DNA of 64,000 nucleotides, from NCBI GenBank assembly GCA_938038445.1, contig CALHRZ010000004.1:62001-126000 (forward strand), read 5' to 3'. The position numbers and the translations under genes were made by a program. Source of the stretch: an uncultured bacterium. Lineage in GTDB: Bacteria > Verrucomicrobiota > Kiritimatiellia > CAIKKV01. Under the pieces are notes generated by a model. It worked only from the letters and a program-made list of their open reading frames with translations. It was not told the DNA's origin and ran no database searches. Shown one piece after another: positions 1-8,784 of the stretch (positions are counted from its first letter, which is position 1; each line of letters begins with the position of its first letter).

Positions 1-808
1 TCCGGAACCCGGAGGGTTGTTGCACGTCGAGCCAGGCGCATTGGACGCCCGTAGCCCGCAGGGCAGCCGCCAACATGGCCACCCGTTGGGAAATCGGATC
101 GCCGGGGGCGCGCATGACGGCGATGCCGACCGTTCGGATCCCGCATTGTCGGCAATGGTGCGCCAAGGCGCGGTACGCATGGATCACCGAGAGCACAATA
201 TCGGCTTGCCTGTTGCGAGCTGTTGCCGATGTGGCATCGTCCAGGCAGATGTAGGGGGCTCTGAAATCGGCCAGTACATCTAGAAGCGAGGGGCCCGATC
301 CGCCGAACGTTATCCCCTGGCCTCCTTCGGCGAGCACAAGGTCCACCGAGCGGGTTTCAAGGATGGCCCGCAGTTCGGCGTATCGGTTCATGTGGGAGGC
401 GGCGTTCAGATGGAGATCGGTCACCAGATAGCGCTGGGCGTGGAGGCGGCGGGTGATCTCAGCGGCCTGCACCGTGTGGTAATACATATCGGGGCCAGAC
501 CAGGCGCAGAAGAGGACATGCCCGCGCCAGGAATGGCGTGCTCGGTCACAGACGAGGATGCCGCGGCGCGGTTTAGGCGCCACGAAGCCCTCCTGTTTGA
601 GTTGCGCCAAGGCACGCCGGATCGTGATGTCGTTGACGCCGAGTTCGGCGGCCATCTCGAGTTTGGTGGGCAGCCGATCTCCGGGCTTGAAGTGCCCGGT
701 GATGATGGCATGGCGCAACCCCTCGGCCACCTGGTCGGTGAGAGTTTTGCAAGACTGCCGCTCGATGCGGAATGGCAACCCTCGTCTCGCGGTCGCGGTG
801 ACTTTCAT
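1..808 (-). CDS. GntR-type HTH regulator with LacI/periplasmic-binding-like sensor (3' end cut off)
   Basis: The leftward frame from the ATG at 808 stays open to the window edge. Residues about 15-80 form a winged-helix GntR domain; I can read ITGHFKPGDRLPTKLEMAAE and then TIRRALAQLKQEGFV, the usual recognition helix and wing. The rest resembles a LacI-type sugar-sensing domain (VDLVLAEGGQG, then FRAPYICLDDA), so this is a GntR-LacI hybrid, a layout common in PVC bacteria. Such proteins repress sugar-use genes and respond to a carbohydrate ligand. It lies downstream of the secreted protein at 911-2740 on the same strand but has its own promoter-like sequence, with the -10 almost touching the ATG. 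The C-terminus is missing, so ligand class and target cannot be judged. Confidence 0.8.
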   Translation of the reverse strand, partial: MKVTATARRGLPFRIERQSCKTLTDQVAEGLRHAIITGHFKPGDRLPTKLEMAAELGVNDITIRRALAQLKQEGFVAPKPRRGILVCDRARHSWRGHVLFCAWSGPDMYYHTVQAAEITRRLHAQRYLVTDLHLNAASHMNRYAELRAILETRSVDLVLAEGGQGITFGGSGPSLLDVLADFRAPYICLDDATSATARNRQADIVLSVIHAYRALAHHCRQCGIRTVGIAVMRAPGDPISQRVAMLAAALRATGVQCAWLDVQQPSGFR

Positions 809-814
809 ACCGAT

Positions 815-842
815 ACAATACACCCAATACGCTTTTTTGCAA
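815..842 (-). promoter_or_regulatory. Putative promoter of the edge regulator, with a short direct repeat
   Basis: On the minus strand TTGCAA (837-842) and TATTGT (815-820) are separated by 16 bases. The -10 ends 6 bases before the ATG, which would give a leaderless or nearly leaderless transcript. GTATTG occurs twice in direct orientation (825-830 and 816-821), overlapping the -10 and spacer, and could be an autoregulatory site. Inferred from sequence only. Confidence 0.35.
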
Positions 843-910
843 CCTATTAAATTTTTTTAAGCCGGCGGAGGGACGATAGAACCGGAAGGAAACGTTACCG
901 AAGGGGAGGA

Positions 911-2740
911 TTAGCGGATCAGGATTAAGGCTCCCGCCTTGGCGTAACGGAACCCGATGTAGGAGAAATTCTCCTGCGCATCGTAGTGAATGCCCAGCGC
1001 CGCCTGTTGTTCCGGCGGTAACGCAGAGTCATCCCAAGTGATTTTGCCGTTGTTGACCAGCGTGGACAGGGCATTTGTTCGGTTTCCGCTCCATCGCAAT
1101 CCCCAATAGATTCCTTGACGGGTCGGAGGAGTGAACTGCATATGATAGAAACCGTTTATTGTAAGCGTATTGCCGGTTAAGTCGAGTCCACTGGAGTATC
1201 CTGGAACGAGGTTTGTAATCCACCCGGTGGCGCCGATTTCGACCACCTCCGAGACTCGGATGACGCCGCCTTGAAAGAGGATGCCCCCCTCCGCAGACCC
1301 CATGGTCCTGGTCGCCACCCGCATGGTGGAGACATTGATCACATCGTCTTCATTCAGTTCAAGGAAACCGGCCCCTTTTCCGGTCCAAACGCATCGTCCG
1401 ACCAGGAGAGTCGAAAGGTGGGCGTTCAACTTCCATGTCAAGGCGCTGACCTTTCCGGTGCCATGGCCGTCACCTGACGCGAAGCCGATTGCCATCAGGC
1501 CGACAGGTTCCGACGCGGACCCAAGAAATACTTTGCCGTCGGCAACCGCATCCAGTTGGCCGAAGGTTCTTCCACTATATCCCCATCCGTGCCCGACGAA
1601 AAGGTTGTGCGCATAAATTTGGTTGGTCGGGCCCAAACGTAGGTAGCCGTATTGGCTGCCTCCACGAGCCGAATAGCCGACAAGCAAATTGGTCAAGAAG
1701 GCCTGAAAAACGCCGTTAGCGATTTCCAGTCGCCCCGACGAGGAGCCATAATTGGCGTTGGTCGAGTACGCGACGTAAAGGTTTCCTCGATCGGAAAGGT
1801 TTTGTCCGAGCCGAAGGGCCGACCCATCCTGAAGGAGGAAAACACCGAATCCGCTGATGTTGGTGAATCCCCCCACGAACAAAGAATCGGCGTAAAATTC
1901 GTCGTCCCCATCCAGTTCAACAAACCCATACCCATTTGGGTAACTGAGTTGGTTTCCGCAACCGAGGGTCGCATTTCTGAAATGGCCCACCAAGGACCAG
2001 TTGGTGGCCCGGATCACGCCCCAGACGAAGGGTTCCCGATAGCGTTTGTGCCCCAGAAACAGGTCGCATTTCGCTTCGGGAGAACCGATTTGAATTCGGC
2101 CTCCCGAAACGGCGGCCAGTTCGGCGGTCACGCCAACATTTTCTCCCAGAAAGAAACGGTTTATTTGAAACACCGTCAGGGTGGAGCCTACCCACGTGAC
2201 GACGGGATTGAGGTCGCGGTTCGTATTATAACCGAGAACGAACTCGTCGGCGTAGATTCGGGTTGTGACATTCGAGAAAAGCATTTCTGCGACATATCCT
2301 CTGGAAGACTCTTCCGGATACTTCTCTTTACAGCCGGCGCGGATGAGGGGGGCGGGATTGGACGGGCTTCCGACGAGGAGAAGACCCCCGTTTCCGTCCA
2401 CAATCCATCGATTGGTGCCGACCCCCTGAAGGTTCGTGAAGAGGGAGAAGGTATTCGCGATTTCCAGTGCGTGTCCGTTCAATTCCAAGCGATGAAGGTT
2501 CGTTTCCACCCGAAAGGAATCCAGGACATAAGTTTGGTTCAACGTCGAGGTAGTGGGTCCCCGGATGAACGCCACGCCATCGTTGGTCTGGGGTATGCCG
2601 GCGGGGTCCCAGTTTTCGGGGGTTTCCCATGCCGATCCGGATCCGCCTATCCATAGGCGATCGGTTTGCCCCTGAAGGGTTGCAAGCGCTATCCAGGCGG
2701 GAAGCAACTGGCAGAGAAATTTCGAGCGAATGCGCGCCAT
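911..2740 (-). CDS. Secreted beta-solenoid protein of the autotransporter-associated beta-strand type
   Basis: The start at 2740 is chosen over an upstream ATG at 2791 because AGGAGG sits just before it and the new N-terminus is a clean signal peptide (basic MARIRSK, hydrophobic core, cleavage near residue 24). The 609-residue product opens with the NW...GIP...D pattern seen at the start of beta-strand-repeat proteins. It continues with many short G/N/L-rich strands (FVELDGDD, FLELNEDD, GYLRLGP), as expected of a right-handed beta-solenoid. No catalytic motif is visible. It ends AGALILIR, closely matching the end of the other solenoid protein at 39262-41160. The likely role is an exported surface or cell-envelope protein, possibly glycan-binding. 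Function unknown. Confidence 0.7.
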   Translation of the reverse strand: MARIRSKFLCQLLPAWIALATLQGQTDRLWIGGSGSAWETPENWDPAGIPQTNDGVAFIRGPTTSTLNQTYVLDSFRVETNLHRLELNGHALEIANTFSLFTNLQGVGTNRWIVDGNGGLLLVGSPSNPAPLIRAGCKEKYPEESSRGYVAEMLFSNVTTRIYADEFVLGYNTNRDLNPVVTWVGSTLTVFQINRFFLGENVGVTAELAAVSGGRIQIGSPEAKCDLFLGHKRYREPFVWGVIRATNWSLVGHFRNATLGCGNQLSYPNGYGFVELDGDDEFYADSLFVGGFTNISGFGVFLLQDGSALRLGQNLSDRGNLYVAYSTNANYGSSSGRLEIANGVFQAFLTNLLVGYSARGGSQYGYLRLGPTNQIYAHNLFVGHGWGYSGRTFGQLDAVADGKVFLGSASEPVGLMAIGFASGDGHGTGKVSALTWKLNAHLSTLLVGRCVWTGKGAGFLELNEDDVINVSTMRVATRTMGSAEGGILFQGGVIRVSEVVEIGATGWITNLVPGYSSGLDLTGNTLTINGFYHMQFTPPTRQGIYWGLRWSGNRTNALSTLVNNGKITWDDSALPPEQQAALGIHYDAQENFSYIGFRYAKAGALILIR

Positions 2741-2757
2741 GAGAATCCTCCTGTCTG

Positions 2758-2786
2758 TTATCAACTTTTTACATTTAAGGGTCCAA
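2758..2786 (-). promoter_or_regulatory. Putative sigma-70-type promoter for the secreted solenoid gene
   Basis: Minus-strand TTGGAC (2781-2786), 17-base spacer, TGATAA (2758-2763), followed by a short leader with a strong AGGAGG before the ATG at 2740. The region is clearly A+T-richer than the flanking genes. Confidence 0.5.
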
Positions 2787-2859
2787 TGCAATCGAAACGC
2801 GGTAAAGTCAGAAGGTTATGCCGGGAATGAAAAAGAATATGCCGAAATGGCAGAACGGA

Positions 2860-3765
2860 TTACCGATCCTCGGGAAAAGTCAAAAAGGGTTTCAGAGCGG
2901 AAGGATCGCATCCGCTTTGTCGGAACTGGAGGGGGGTTCTCCCGGTCATTCGGCGGAAGGTCCGAATGAAGGAGGCAACGGAACGGTACCCGACGGATTG
3001 GGCGATCTCTTTGACTTCGAGGAGGGTTCCGTGAAGAAGGACCGCGGCTTCGCAGAGACGAACGCGGGTGATGAAGGACCCAAGGGAGAGACCGGTGATC
3101 TCCTTGAAGGAGACTCTTAAAGTGGAGGGAGAGAGCGAAAGCGTTCGAGCCAGTTCGGCGATGGAGAGGGGACGGGATAATTGCTCGTAAATCAGGCGGC
3201 AGGCGGCCTGGACTTTCTGTTGTTTTTCGGAGAGTTTTCGATCGGGGGGAGGCGAAGAAGGCAACGGGGCGTTATGGAGCATTTCCTCCAGCAGGGAAGC
3301 GAGAAGGAAAATCAGAACCGGCGAATGAACGGGGGCCGATTGGGCTTTCGGATAGAGTTGGGCGAAGCGGGTACAAATCGCCCTCATGAAGGGGGAAAGA
3401 GGGACGGGATGGAGACGGAGCGGCTGGTAACGGTCGGTGGGTTCCAGCGTGAAGGTAATGTAAAACCAAAGGAGTGGAGCGTGGGCGGAGAGGTAGGCGT
3501 GATACTGAAAGGGGAAGATCAGAAGCGCATGATTCGGCAGAAGATTGAGCCTTTCATCGTCCACGCGGATCAGTCCTTTCCCTTTCAGCGCGATGAGGAG
3601 GACCATTCGATGATGAAAGTCCACATGGGTCAGGGAGGGAGGAATGATTTGGCGGGAGAAGGCGATCACGTTGAGCGGGAGAGCCGGCGGCTGCTGGCAC
3701 AATCCGTGAAACCAATGGCGGGGTGGACCCAGTTGGGAAAAGGATCGAAAGGAGGAGGTTGTCAT
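2860..3765 (-). CDS. AraC-family transcriptional regulator
   Basis: A 301-residue protein starting at the ATG at 3765, preceded on its strand by an A+T-rich stretch; the frame is open further upstream only into that intergenic DNA. The N-terminal half is a cupin-like ligand-binding region (around HVDFHHRMVLLIALKGKG). The C-terminal ~100 residues carry the two helix-turn-helix motifs of AraC proteins (SIAELARTLSLSPSTLRVSF, then EIAQSVGYRSVASFIRTFRR). It is divergent from the PL26-like gene at 3873 with about 100 bases between the starts, so it most likely activates that gene, and perhaps the downstream phosphofructokinase genes, in response to a sugar. It is also directly upstream of the solenoid gene on its own strand. 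The specific inducer cannot be read from sequence. Confidence 0.88.
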   Translation of the reverse strand: MTTSSFRSFSQLGPPRHWFHGLCQQPPALPLNVIAFSRQIIPPSLTHVDFHHRMVLLIALKGKGLIRVDDERLNLLPNHALLIFPFQYHAYLSAHAPLLWFYITFTLEPTDRYQPLRLHPVPLSPFMRAICTRFAQLYPKAQSAPVHSPVLIFLLASLLEEMLHNAPLPSSPPPDRKLSEKQQKVQAACRLIYEQLSRPLSIAELARTLSLSPSTLRVSFKEITGLSLGSFITRVRLCEAAVLLHGTLLEVKEIAQSVGYRSVASFIRTFRRMTGRTPLQFRQSGCDPSALKPFLTFPEDR

Positions 3766-3823
3766 GGGTTTCTGATTGAAACGATTTGGAATGGTATGGG
3801 CGATTGACTTACATGATAACATA

Positions 3824-3833
3824 TTGTGCACAA
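3824..3833. promoter_or_regulatory. Perfect palindrome TTGTGCACAA in the divergent araC / PL26-like promoter region
   Basis: A 10-base perfect inverted repeat lies in the A+T-rich gap between the AraC gene and the PL26-like gene. For the rightward gene, TTGTGC within it could be a -35, with TATGAA 16 bases further on. It could be an operator, but AraC proteins more often bind direct repeats, so the assignment is weak. Confidence 0.25.
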
Positions 3834-3872
3834 AAAAACGTGCTTTATGAATATTTTGATTGGAGGATCGCG

Positions 3873-6167
3873 ATGCGGACGAGTTTGAAATTTCAAAATA
3901 CATACGCGCAGCTCCTGGAAGGCGTCCCGTTCACCCTTGGGGTGCCGATTCCTCGAGGAGTGCTCCGTTCGGCGGAGGAAGTCCGGCTTTTCGATTCTCG
4001 CGGGCTACCGGTGCCCGTGGCGGTTCAACCGATGGCCCGTTGGCCGGACGGTTCGATTCGCTGGGCGTTGTTGGATTTTCAGGGGGCCTTTGCCCCGAAT
4101 GAGCGAAGTGAATGGACGCTGACGCTTGGGGAAGGGGGGGCTGTGGCGGAGTCCTCGTTCCCTGTTGAGGTGACGCGTCGGTCGGATGGAGGATTGGAAG
4201 TTTGGAACGGGGTATTGCGAGCGGTGTTTTTGCCCCGGCCGTTTCGGTTGATTCATCAGTTGGAAGCGGGGGGCAAGACGATCATCGGGGAGGGAATGCG
4301 GAGCGATATTCGGGCGGTAAACCCTTCCGGCAAAATATTTCGGGCGAGCGGGGACCCGTCCCCTGTTCTGGCGGTAGAAGAAGAGACCTCTTTACGCGTT
4401 GTGGTTCGATGGGAGGGAGGTTTGTACGCGGGTGACGGGGAACGGCTGACGGAGTTTCGGGTTAAATTTCATTTCTATGCTGGCAATCCCTATGTCAAGG
4501 TGGAGCATTCGGTGCTCAACCGGGAGAAGCCGGAGAAAGGGATTTGGTTACGGTCTTACACGCTGGAACTGGAGACGGCGTTGAGCCGTGCGACCGAAAA
4601 AGTGGTTCGGCAAAAGAATCATGGGCCGGATTATCTGTCCCGACTGGTGACCTTGCGTGCCAATGTGAATCTCCTGGTTCCGACGGAAGGGCAGCCGCGA
4701 TCGGGGGCGCCTCTGAATGAGGGGTTGGCTCCGGCGGCGCCTGGGGTGTTTGGGGTGGTGGGCAAAGTGATTGTGGAAGATGAATCGGCCTTTCAGGAGG
4801 CGGTTGGGGAGTATCCTCACTTTCTGCGGCCGGACGCGCCCCGGGTAAAGTTGGGCGGGGGCTATGCGGTGGTGTTTCCGTTCTTGGGAGTCCGCGATGA
4901 GGAGCGAACGCTCGTCGTTTCGTTTCTTCGGATGGGGCCGCAACACCCCAAGGCGATTCGGGCAGACGAGAATCGGATTCACTTTGATATTTGGCCGGAG
5001 GAGGCGCCCCCTTTGCGCTTATGCCGTGGGATGACGAAGACGCATCATTTAGCCTGGAGCTTTTTGGGGAGCCGGTTGGATGAGGAGGCGGTCGAACGGG
5101 AGGCTCTACGCCGGGAGAATGTGGCGGATTATTCCGATCCGGTTGCTTTTTCCTTTGATCCCGCCTACGTGCGGTTGACGGGTCAAGGCGAAGCCGACCG
5201 TCTCCTGCCCTATAGCCCGGATCGTTATCCCCGGGTTGAAGCGAAACTGGCCTCGATCCAGCTGCATGGCGATCCCTTGGCCTTTTCGGGGATGCTGAAT
5301 TATGGTGAAAAGGTGATGACCAACAATGAAGAGGATCAGGGCCATGAGTACGCCATGGAGTTTCTGAGAACCGGTCACCCCGAGTGGTATCGGAAGTTGG
5401 CGGCTCAGATGCTTCACAACAGCACGGTGGACGTGGTGTGCTGGGATCCGGATCCCTATCGGATGGGGGGGACCCCTTACCATACGGCCTATCATCAGGA
5501 TGCGGTGTGCGTGCCGTCCCACACCTGGACGGAAGGAATGTTCGAATATGCCTTTCTGACGGGGGATCGGGAGGCGTTTCGCGCGGCGGTCGGAATTTGC
5601 GACTGGATTCTTCGTTTTATAGAAGGGAAATCCCATGTGGTCAAATTGACCGGCCGAGAGATTGGCTGGCCGATCATTGCGCTGACGGCCGGCTATGAGG
5701 CGACGGGAGACGCGCGGTATCTCCAAGGCGCCTTTCGGCTGGTGGATTTTTACCGGGAGAAAGTGGCGCGCTACGGGTTTCTTGCCAACGAAGAACCGCC
5801 AGGAGCGGGCTATTTTCTGATTGAATATGGGGAATATGCAGGGTTTGAAGGCATGCACAAACTGTGGCGCATTACGCAGGATGAGCCGCTTCGGCAGTTT
5901 GCGTTGGAGGTGTTGGAAGATTGGGTCTTTCGGCGAGGGTACTTGAAGTTCACGGGGCACGGCCGATTCATGGATATGTACGCGGTTTATGCGGGGTATG
6001 ACCTGTCGAAGGATTCCCGTTGGTTGGAGTTGGCGAAGCAGTGCTTGCCGTTTGTGCTGATGCGCAAGGATTGGAATGGCTATTTTTACCGTCGCATCAT
6101 ACATTTTCTCAACCTCTGTCATGAACACGGCTTTCTGGATGATCGGCTGGTTACCCTGAACGAGTGA
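3873..6167 (+). CDS. PcRGLX/YetA-like protein, putative cytoplasmic exo-acting polysaccharide lyase (PL26-like)
   Basis: A 764-residue protein; the ATG at 3873 follows GGAGG, and upstream in-frame codons lie in the promoter region. The N-terminus (TLGVPIPRGVLRSAEEVRLF, then PVAVQPMARWPDGSIRWAL) is the signature of the RIFT-barrel domain of PcRGLX/YetA proteins. A middle beta-domain and a C-terminal helical barrel (RMGGTPYHTAYHQDAVCVPS, then HTWTEGMFEYAFLTGD) follow, as in rhamnogalacturonan exolyases of family PL26. There is no signal peptide, so it probably works in the cytoplasm on imported oligosaccharides. The divergent AraC regulator supports a sugar-inducible catabolic role. Enzyme activity is inferred from family; substrate specificity (rhamnogalacturonan or another uronate glycan) is not established. 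Confidence 0.72.
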   Translation: MRTSLKFQNTYAQLLEGVPFTLGVPIPRGVLRSAEEVRLFDSRGLPVPVAVQPMARWPDGSIRWALLDFQGAFAPNERSEWTLTLGEGGAVAESSFPVEVTRRSDGGLEVWNGVLRAVFLPRPFRLIHQLEAGGKTIIGEGMRSDIRAVNPSGKIFRASGDPSPVLAVEEETSLRVVVRWEGGLYAGDGERLTEFRVKFHFYAGNPYVKVEHSVLNREKPEKGIWLRSYTLELETALSRATEKVVRQKNHGPDYLSRLVTLRANVNLLVPTEGQPRSGAPLNEGLAPAAPGVFGVVGKVIVEDESAFQEAVGEYPHFLRPDAPRVKLGGGYAVVFPFLGVRDEERTLVVSFLRMGPQHPKAIRADENRIHFDIWPEEAPPLRLCRGMTKTHHLAWSFLGSRLDEEAVEREALRRENVADYSDPVAFSFDPAYVRLTGQGEADRLLPYSPDRYPRVEAKLASIQLHGDPLAFSGMLNYGEKVMTNNEEDQGHEYAMEFLRTGHPEWYRKLAAQMLHNSTVDVVCWDPDPYRMGGTPYHTAYHQDAVCVPSHTWTEGMFEYAFLTGDREAFRAAVGICDWILRFIEGKSHVVKLTGREIGWPIIALTAGYEATGDARYLQGAFRLVDFYREKVARYGFLANEEPPGAGYFLIEYGEYAGFEGMHKLWRITQDEPLRQFALEVLEDWVFRRGYLKFTGHGRFMDMYAVYAGYDLSKDSRWLELAKQCLPFVLMRKDWNGYFYRRIIHFLNLCHEHGFLDDRLVTLNE

Positions 6168-6257
6168 GTCGGCGGCCCGGAGACTCGAGGGAGACGGCAG
6201 ATCCCTCACCCGTTGTGGAGGTGAAGTCTTTAAAACCGAACCTGATTTGTCTTCGAG

Positions 6258-6285
6258 TGGACTTTTGGGAGAAAAGGGCTATACT
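6258..6285 (+). promoter_or_regulatory. Putative promoter for the phosphofructokinase pair
   Basis: TGGACT (6258-6263), 16-base spacer, TATACT (6280-6285), about 38 bases before the ATG at 6323. It lies in the 155-base gap after the PL26-like gene. A GAGGGA/TCCCTC inverted repeat upstream (about 6188-6208) lacks a T-run and is not called a terminator. Confidence 0.45.
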
Positions 6286-6322
6286 TTCCTATTTTCAACC
6301 GCTATTCCAAAATCAGGCACCT

Positions 6323-7561
6323 ATGAAACCCGTCAAAACCGTCGCATTTCTGACTGCCGGGGGGCTGGCTCCCTGCCTGAGCAGCGCCATTGGGTATTTG
6401 ATTGAACGCTACACGGAAGTGGCACCGGACGTTGAGTTGATCGGCTATCGGAACGGCTATATGGGACTCTTGAAAGGGGATAGCTGCCGTGTCACGCCCG
6501 CCGTTCGGCAAAACGCCCGTCGGCTGGTCGAATTCGGCGGCAGCGTGTTGGGCAACAGCCGGGTCAAGCTCACGAACCGTGCCGACTGCGAGAAGCGGGG
6601 GCTTGTTCGGGCCGGGCAGGATCCCCAGCAGGCGGCGGCCGATCGGCTTGTGCGAGACGGCGTGGATGTTCTTCACACGATTGGAGGGGACGATACGAAC
6701 ACGGCGGCGGCTGAGTTGGCGGCGTTTCTGGAGCGGAACGGGTACGGCTTGACCGTGGTTGGACTGCCCAAAACAGTGGACAACGATGTGCGGCCCATTC
6801 GCCAGACGCTTGGGGCTTGGACCGCGGCGGAACAGGGGGCGCGATTTTTTTCCAATGTCGTGGCCGAGCACAGCGCCAACCCCCGGATGCTGATCGTCCA
6901 CGAGGTGATGGGCCGCAATTGCGGGTGGCTGACGGCCGCCACGGCCGCTGCCTACCGCCGGCTGCTGGAGACGATGGCGTTCTTTCCCGATTTGGGGTTG
7001 ACGCGCTTGCAGCGGGAGGTCCATGCGGTCTATGTGCCGGAGATGAGTTTCGACATGGAACAGGAGGCTGTTCGGCTGCGGGGCGTGATGGATCAGGCCG
7101 ATTGCGTCAACCTCTTTGTGTCGGAGGGGGCTTGCGTGGAGGAAATTATCCGGGAGATGGAGAGCCGTGGGGAAACGGTGCCCCGGGATGCCTTCGGCCA
7201 TCCTCGGCTGGACAAGGTCAACGTGGGCAACTGGTTTGGCCAGCGGTTCGCCGGCATGCTGAAAGCGGAAAAGACGCTGGTGCAGAAGAGCGGCTATTTC
7301 AGCCGTTCCGCTCCTCCCAACCCTCAGGATCGCGCTCTCATTCGGCGTTGTGCGCGTAAGGCGGTCGAAGCGGCCCTTGCCCGGTGTTCGGGTGTGGTGG
7401 GGGAGGATGAAGAGCGGGGCGGTCGGCTTCGCGTGATTGAGTTTGACCGGATCCGGGGGGGCAAGCCGTTCGATTTAGATGAGCCGTGGTTTGGGGAAAT
7501 GCTGGCGGCGATTGGGCAGCCGAAAGGCGAACGGCGGAGCGTGACGCGACAGGAGGAGTGA
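6323..7561 (+). CDS. Diphosphate-dependent phosphofructokinase, first of a tandem pair
   Basis: A 412-residue PfkA-superfamily enzyme that phosphorylates fructose-6-phosphate. GGDD at 121-124 replaces the GGDG of ATP-dependent enzymes, and PKTVDND at 149-155 has the lysine typical of PPi-dependent forms, so the phosphate donor is probably diphosphate and the reaction reversible. MGRNCGWL (196-203) is the substrate-binding loop. The start at 6323 is chosen because homology begins there (KTVAFLTAGGLAPCLSSAIG); the frame is open another 53 codons upstream without similarity, and the Shine-Dalgarno match is weak. It is followed after one base by a second, quite different PPi-type enzyme, so the two are co-transcribed. 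They may differ in direction, partner subunit or metabolic state; a heteromer is possible but unproven. Confidence 0.9.
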   Translation: MKPVKTVAFLTAGGLAPCLSSAIGYLIERYTEVAPDVELIGYRNGYMGLLKGDSCRVTPAVRQNARRLVEFGGSVLGNSRVKLTNRADCEKRGLVRAGQDPQQAAADRLVRDGVDVLHTIGGDDTNTAAAELAAFLERNGYGLTVVGLPKTVDNDVRPIRQTLGAWTAAEQGARFFSNVVAEHSANPRMLIVHEVMGRNCGWLTAATAAAYRRLLETMAFFPDLGLTRLQREVHAVYVPEMSFDMEQEAVRLRGVMDQADCVNLFVSEGACVEEIIREMESRGETVPRDAFGHPRLDKVNVGNWFGQRFAGMLKAEKTLVQKSGYFSRSAPPNPQDRALIRRCARKAVEAALARCSGVVGEDEERGGRLRVIEFDRIRGGKPFDLDEPWFGEMLAAIGQPKGERRSVTRQEE

Positions 7562-7562
7562 G

Positions 7563-8768
7563 ATGACGGCGTTGCGTGGCAATCTGGTGATCGGGCAGAG
7601 CGGCGGGCCGACGGCGGTCATCAATCAGAGCCTGGCGGCGGCTGTGTGGGAGGCCAAGAGGCATTCCGCTATTCGGGGCATCTGGGGGGCCCGGAACGGA
7701 ATGGCGGGCATCCTGAAAAGCGAGTTTGTGGACCTGCGCAAGGAGCGGCCTTCGACGTGGGCCGCGGTCGCTCGGACTCCGGCGGCCGCGTTGGGGTCGG
7801 CTCGAAAGAAACCCACGCCGGAGGAGTGTGCTCAAGCGGTGGAGATTTTTCGGCGGCACGACGTGCGTTTCTTCTTTTATATCGGCGGGAACGATTCCGC
7901 CGAGTCGGCCCATCTTATTCAGCAGGAGGCCGAGCGGGTCGGGTATGAGATGGCGTGTTATCATATCCCCAAGACGATAGACAATGACTTGCTCGAAAAC
8001 GACCACACGCCCGGCTACGGCAGCGCCGCGCGGTTTGTCGCGTGCGCCGTCATGGGCGATACGTTGGACTGTCGTTCTCTTCCGGGGGTCAAGATTGACG
8101 TGATCATGGGCCGCCACGCGGGTTTTTTGACGGCCGCATCGGCTCTGGCCCGCCGGCATCCGGATGATGGACCTCATCGGATCTATTTGCCGGAACGGCC
8201 GTTCTCTCCCGAGCGGTTTGTCCAGGAGGTCGAGGAGGATTATCGCCGGTTCGGGTTTGCGGTGGTTGCGGTTTCCGAAGGGATCTGCGATGAAAAAGGA
8301 CAGCCCATCGGTGCCGGTTTTACGGGGGAGAAGGACTCGCACGGCAATGTGCAACTGAGCGGAACAGGGGCGTTGGGCGACTGGCTGGCCTCCGAAATCC
8401 GAAAGCGGACTTCCATTTCCCGCGTGCGTGCGGACACGTTTGGCTATCTCCAGCGGTCGTTTCCGGCCGTGGTGTCGGAGGTGGACGCACGGGAAGCGTG
8501 GGCGACGGGCGAGACCGCGGTTCGGTTGGCCGTTCAACGGGGCGATTCCGGAACGGTGGTCCTTGTGCGGCGCCGCGGGCCGCGGTACGGCGTTCGATAC
8601 GAACGGCGCGACCTTCGCCTTGTAGCCAAAGCCACTCGCGGAATGCCCGCGGAGTTCATCGCCGCCTCCGACTGCGACGTGACGCCTGCCTTTCTGGAGT
8701 ATGTCCGTCCGTTGGTTGGCCCTCTTCCGGAGCCGGGTCGGCTTCGGATGGTTCCTGTCTCTTGGTAA
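7563..8768 (+). CDS. Second PPi-type phosphofructokinase (divergent subfamily)
   Basis: A 401-residue protein starting one base after the preceding stop, with AGGAGG overlapping the end of that gene. Motifs are GQSGGPTAVINQS (11-23), GGND at 108-111 where ATP enzymes have GGDG, PKTIDND (136-142) and MGRHAGFL (182-189). Acidic or amide residues at the donor-site position and the lysine in PKTIDND point to diphosphate as donor. Identity to the neighbour looks low outside the motifs, so this is not a recent duplication but two subfamilies placed in one operon. Role: reversible step between fructose-6-phosphate and fructose-1,6-bisphosphate. A regulatory-subunit role cannot be excluded, but the catalytic TIDND aspartates are present. 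Confidence 0.88.
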   Translation: MTALRGNLVIGQSGGPTAVINQSLAAAVWEAKRHSAIRGIWGARNGMAGILKSEFVDLRKERPSTWAAVARTPAAALGSARKKPTPEECAQAVEIFRRHDVRFFFYIGGNDSAESAHLIQQEAERVGYEMACYHIPKTIDNDLLENDHTPGYGSAARFVACAVMGDTLDCRSLPGVKIDVIMGRHAGFLTAASALARRHPDDGPHRIYLPERPFSPERFVQEVEEDYRRFGFAVVAVSEGICDEKGQPIGAGFTGEKDSHGNVQLSGTGALGDWLASEIRKRTSISRVRADTFGYLQRSFPAVVSEVDAREAWATGETAVRLAVQRGDSGTVVLVRRRGPRYGVRYERRDLRLVAKATRGMPAEFIAASDCDVTPAFLEYVRPLVGPLPEPGRLRMVPVSW

Positions 8769-8784
8769 CAAAGAGGTAACCTCC

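Noticed and set aside
6188-6208. GAGGGA/TCCCTC hairpin after the PL26-like gene as terminator
   Set aside because: Stem of six without a following T-run; it may be chance in G-rich DNA.
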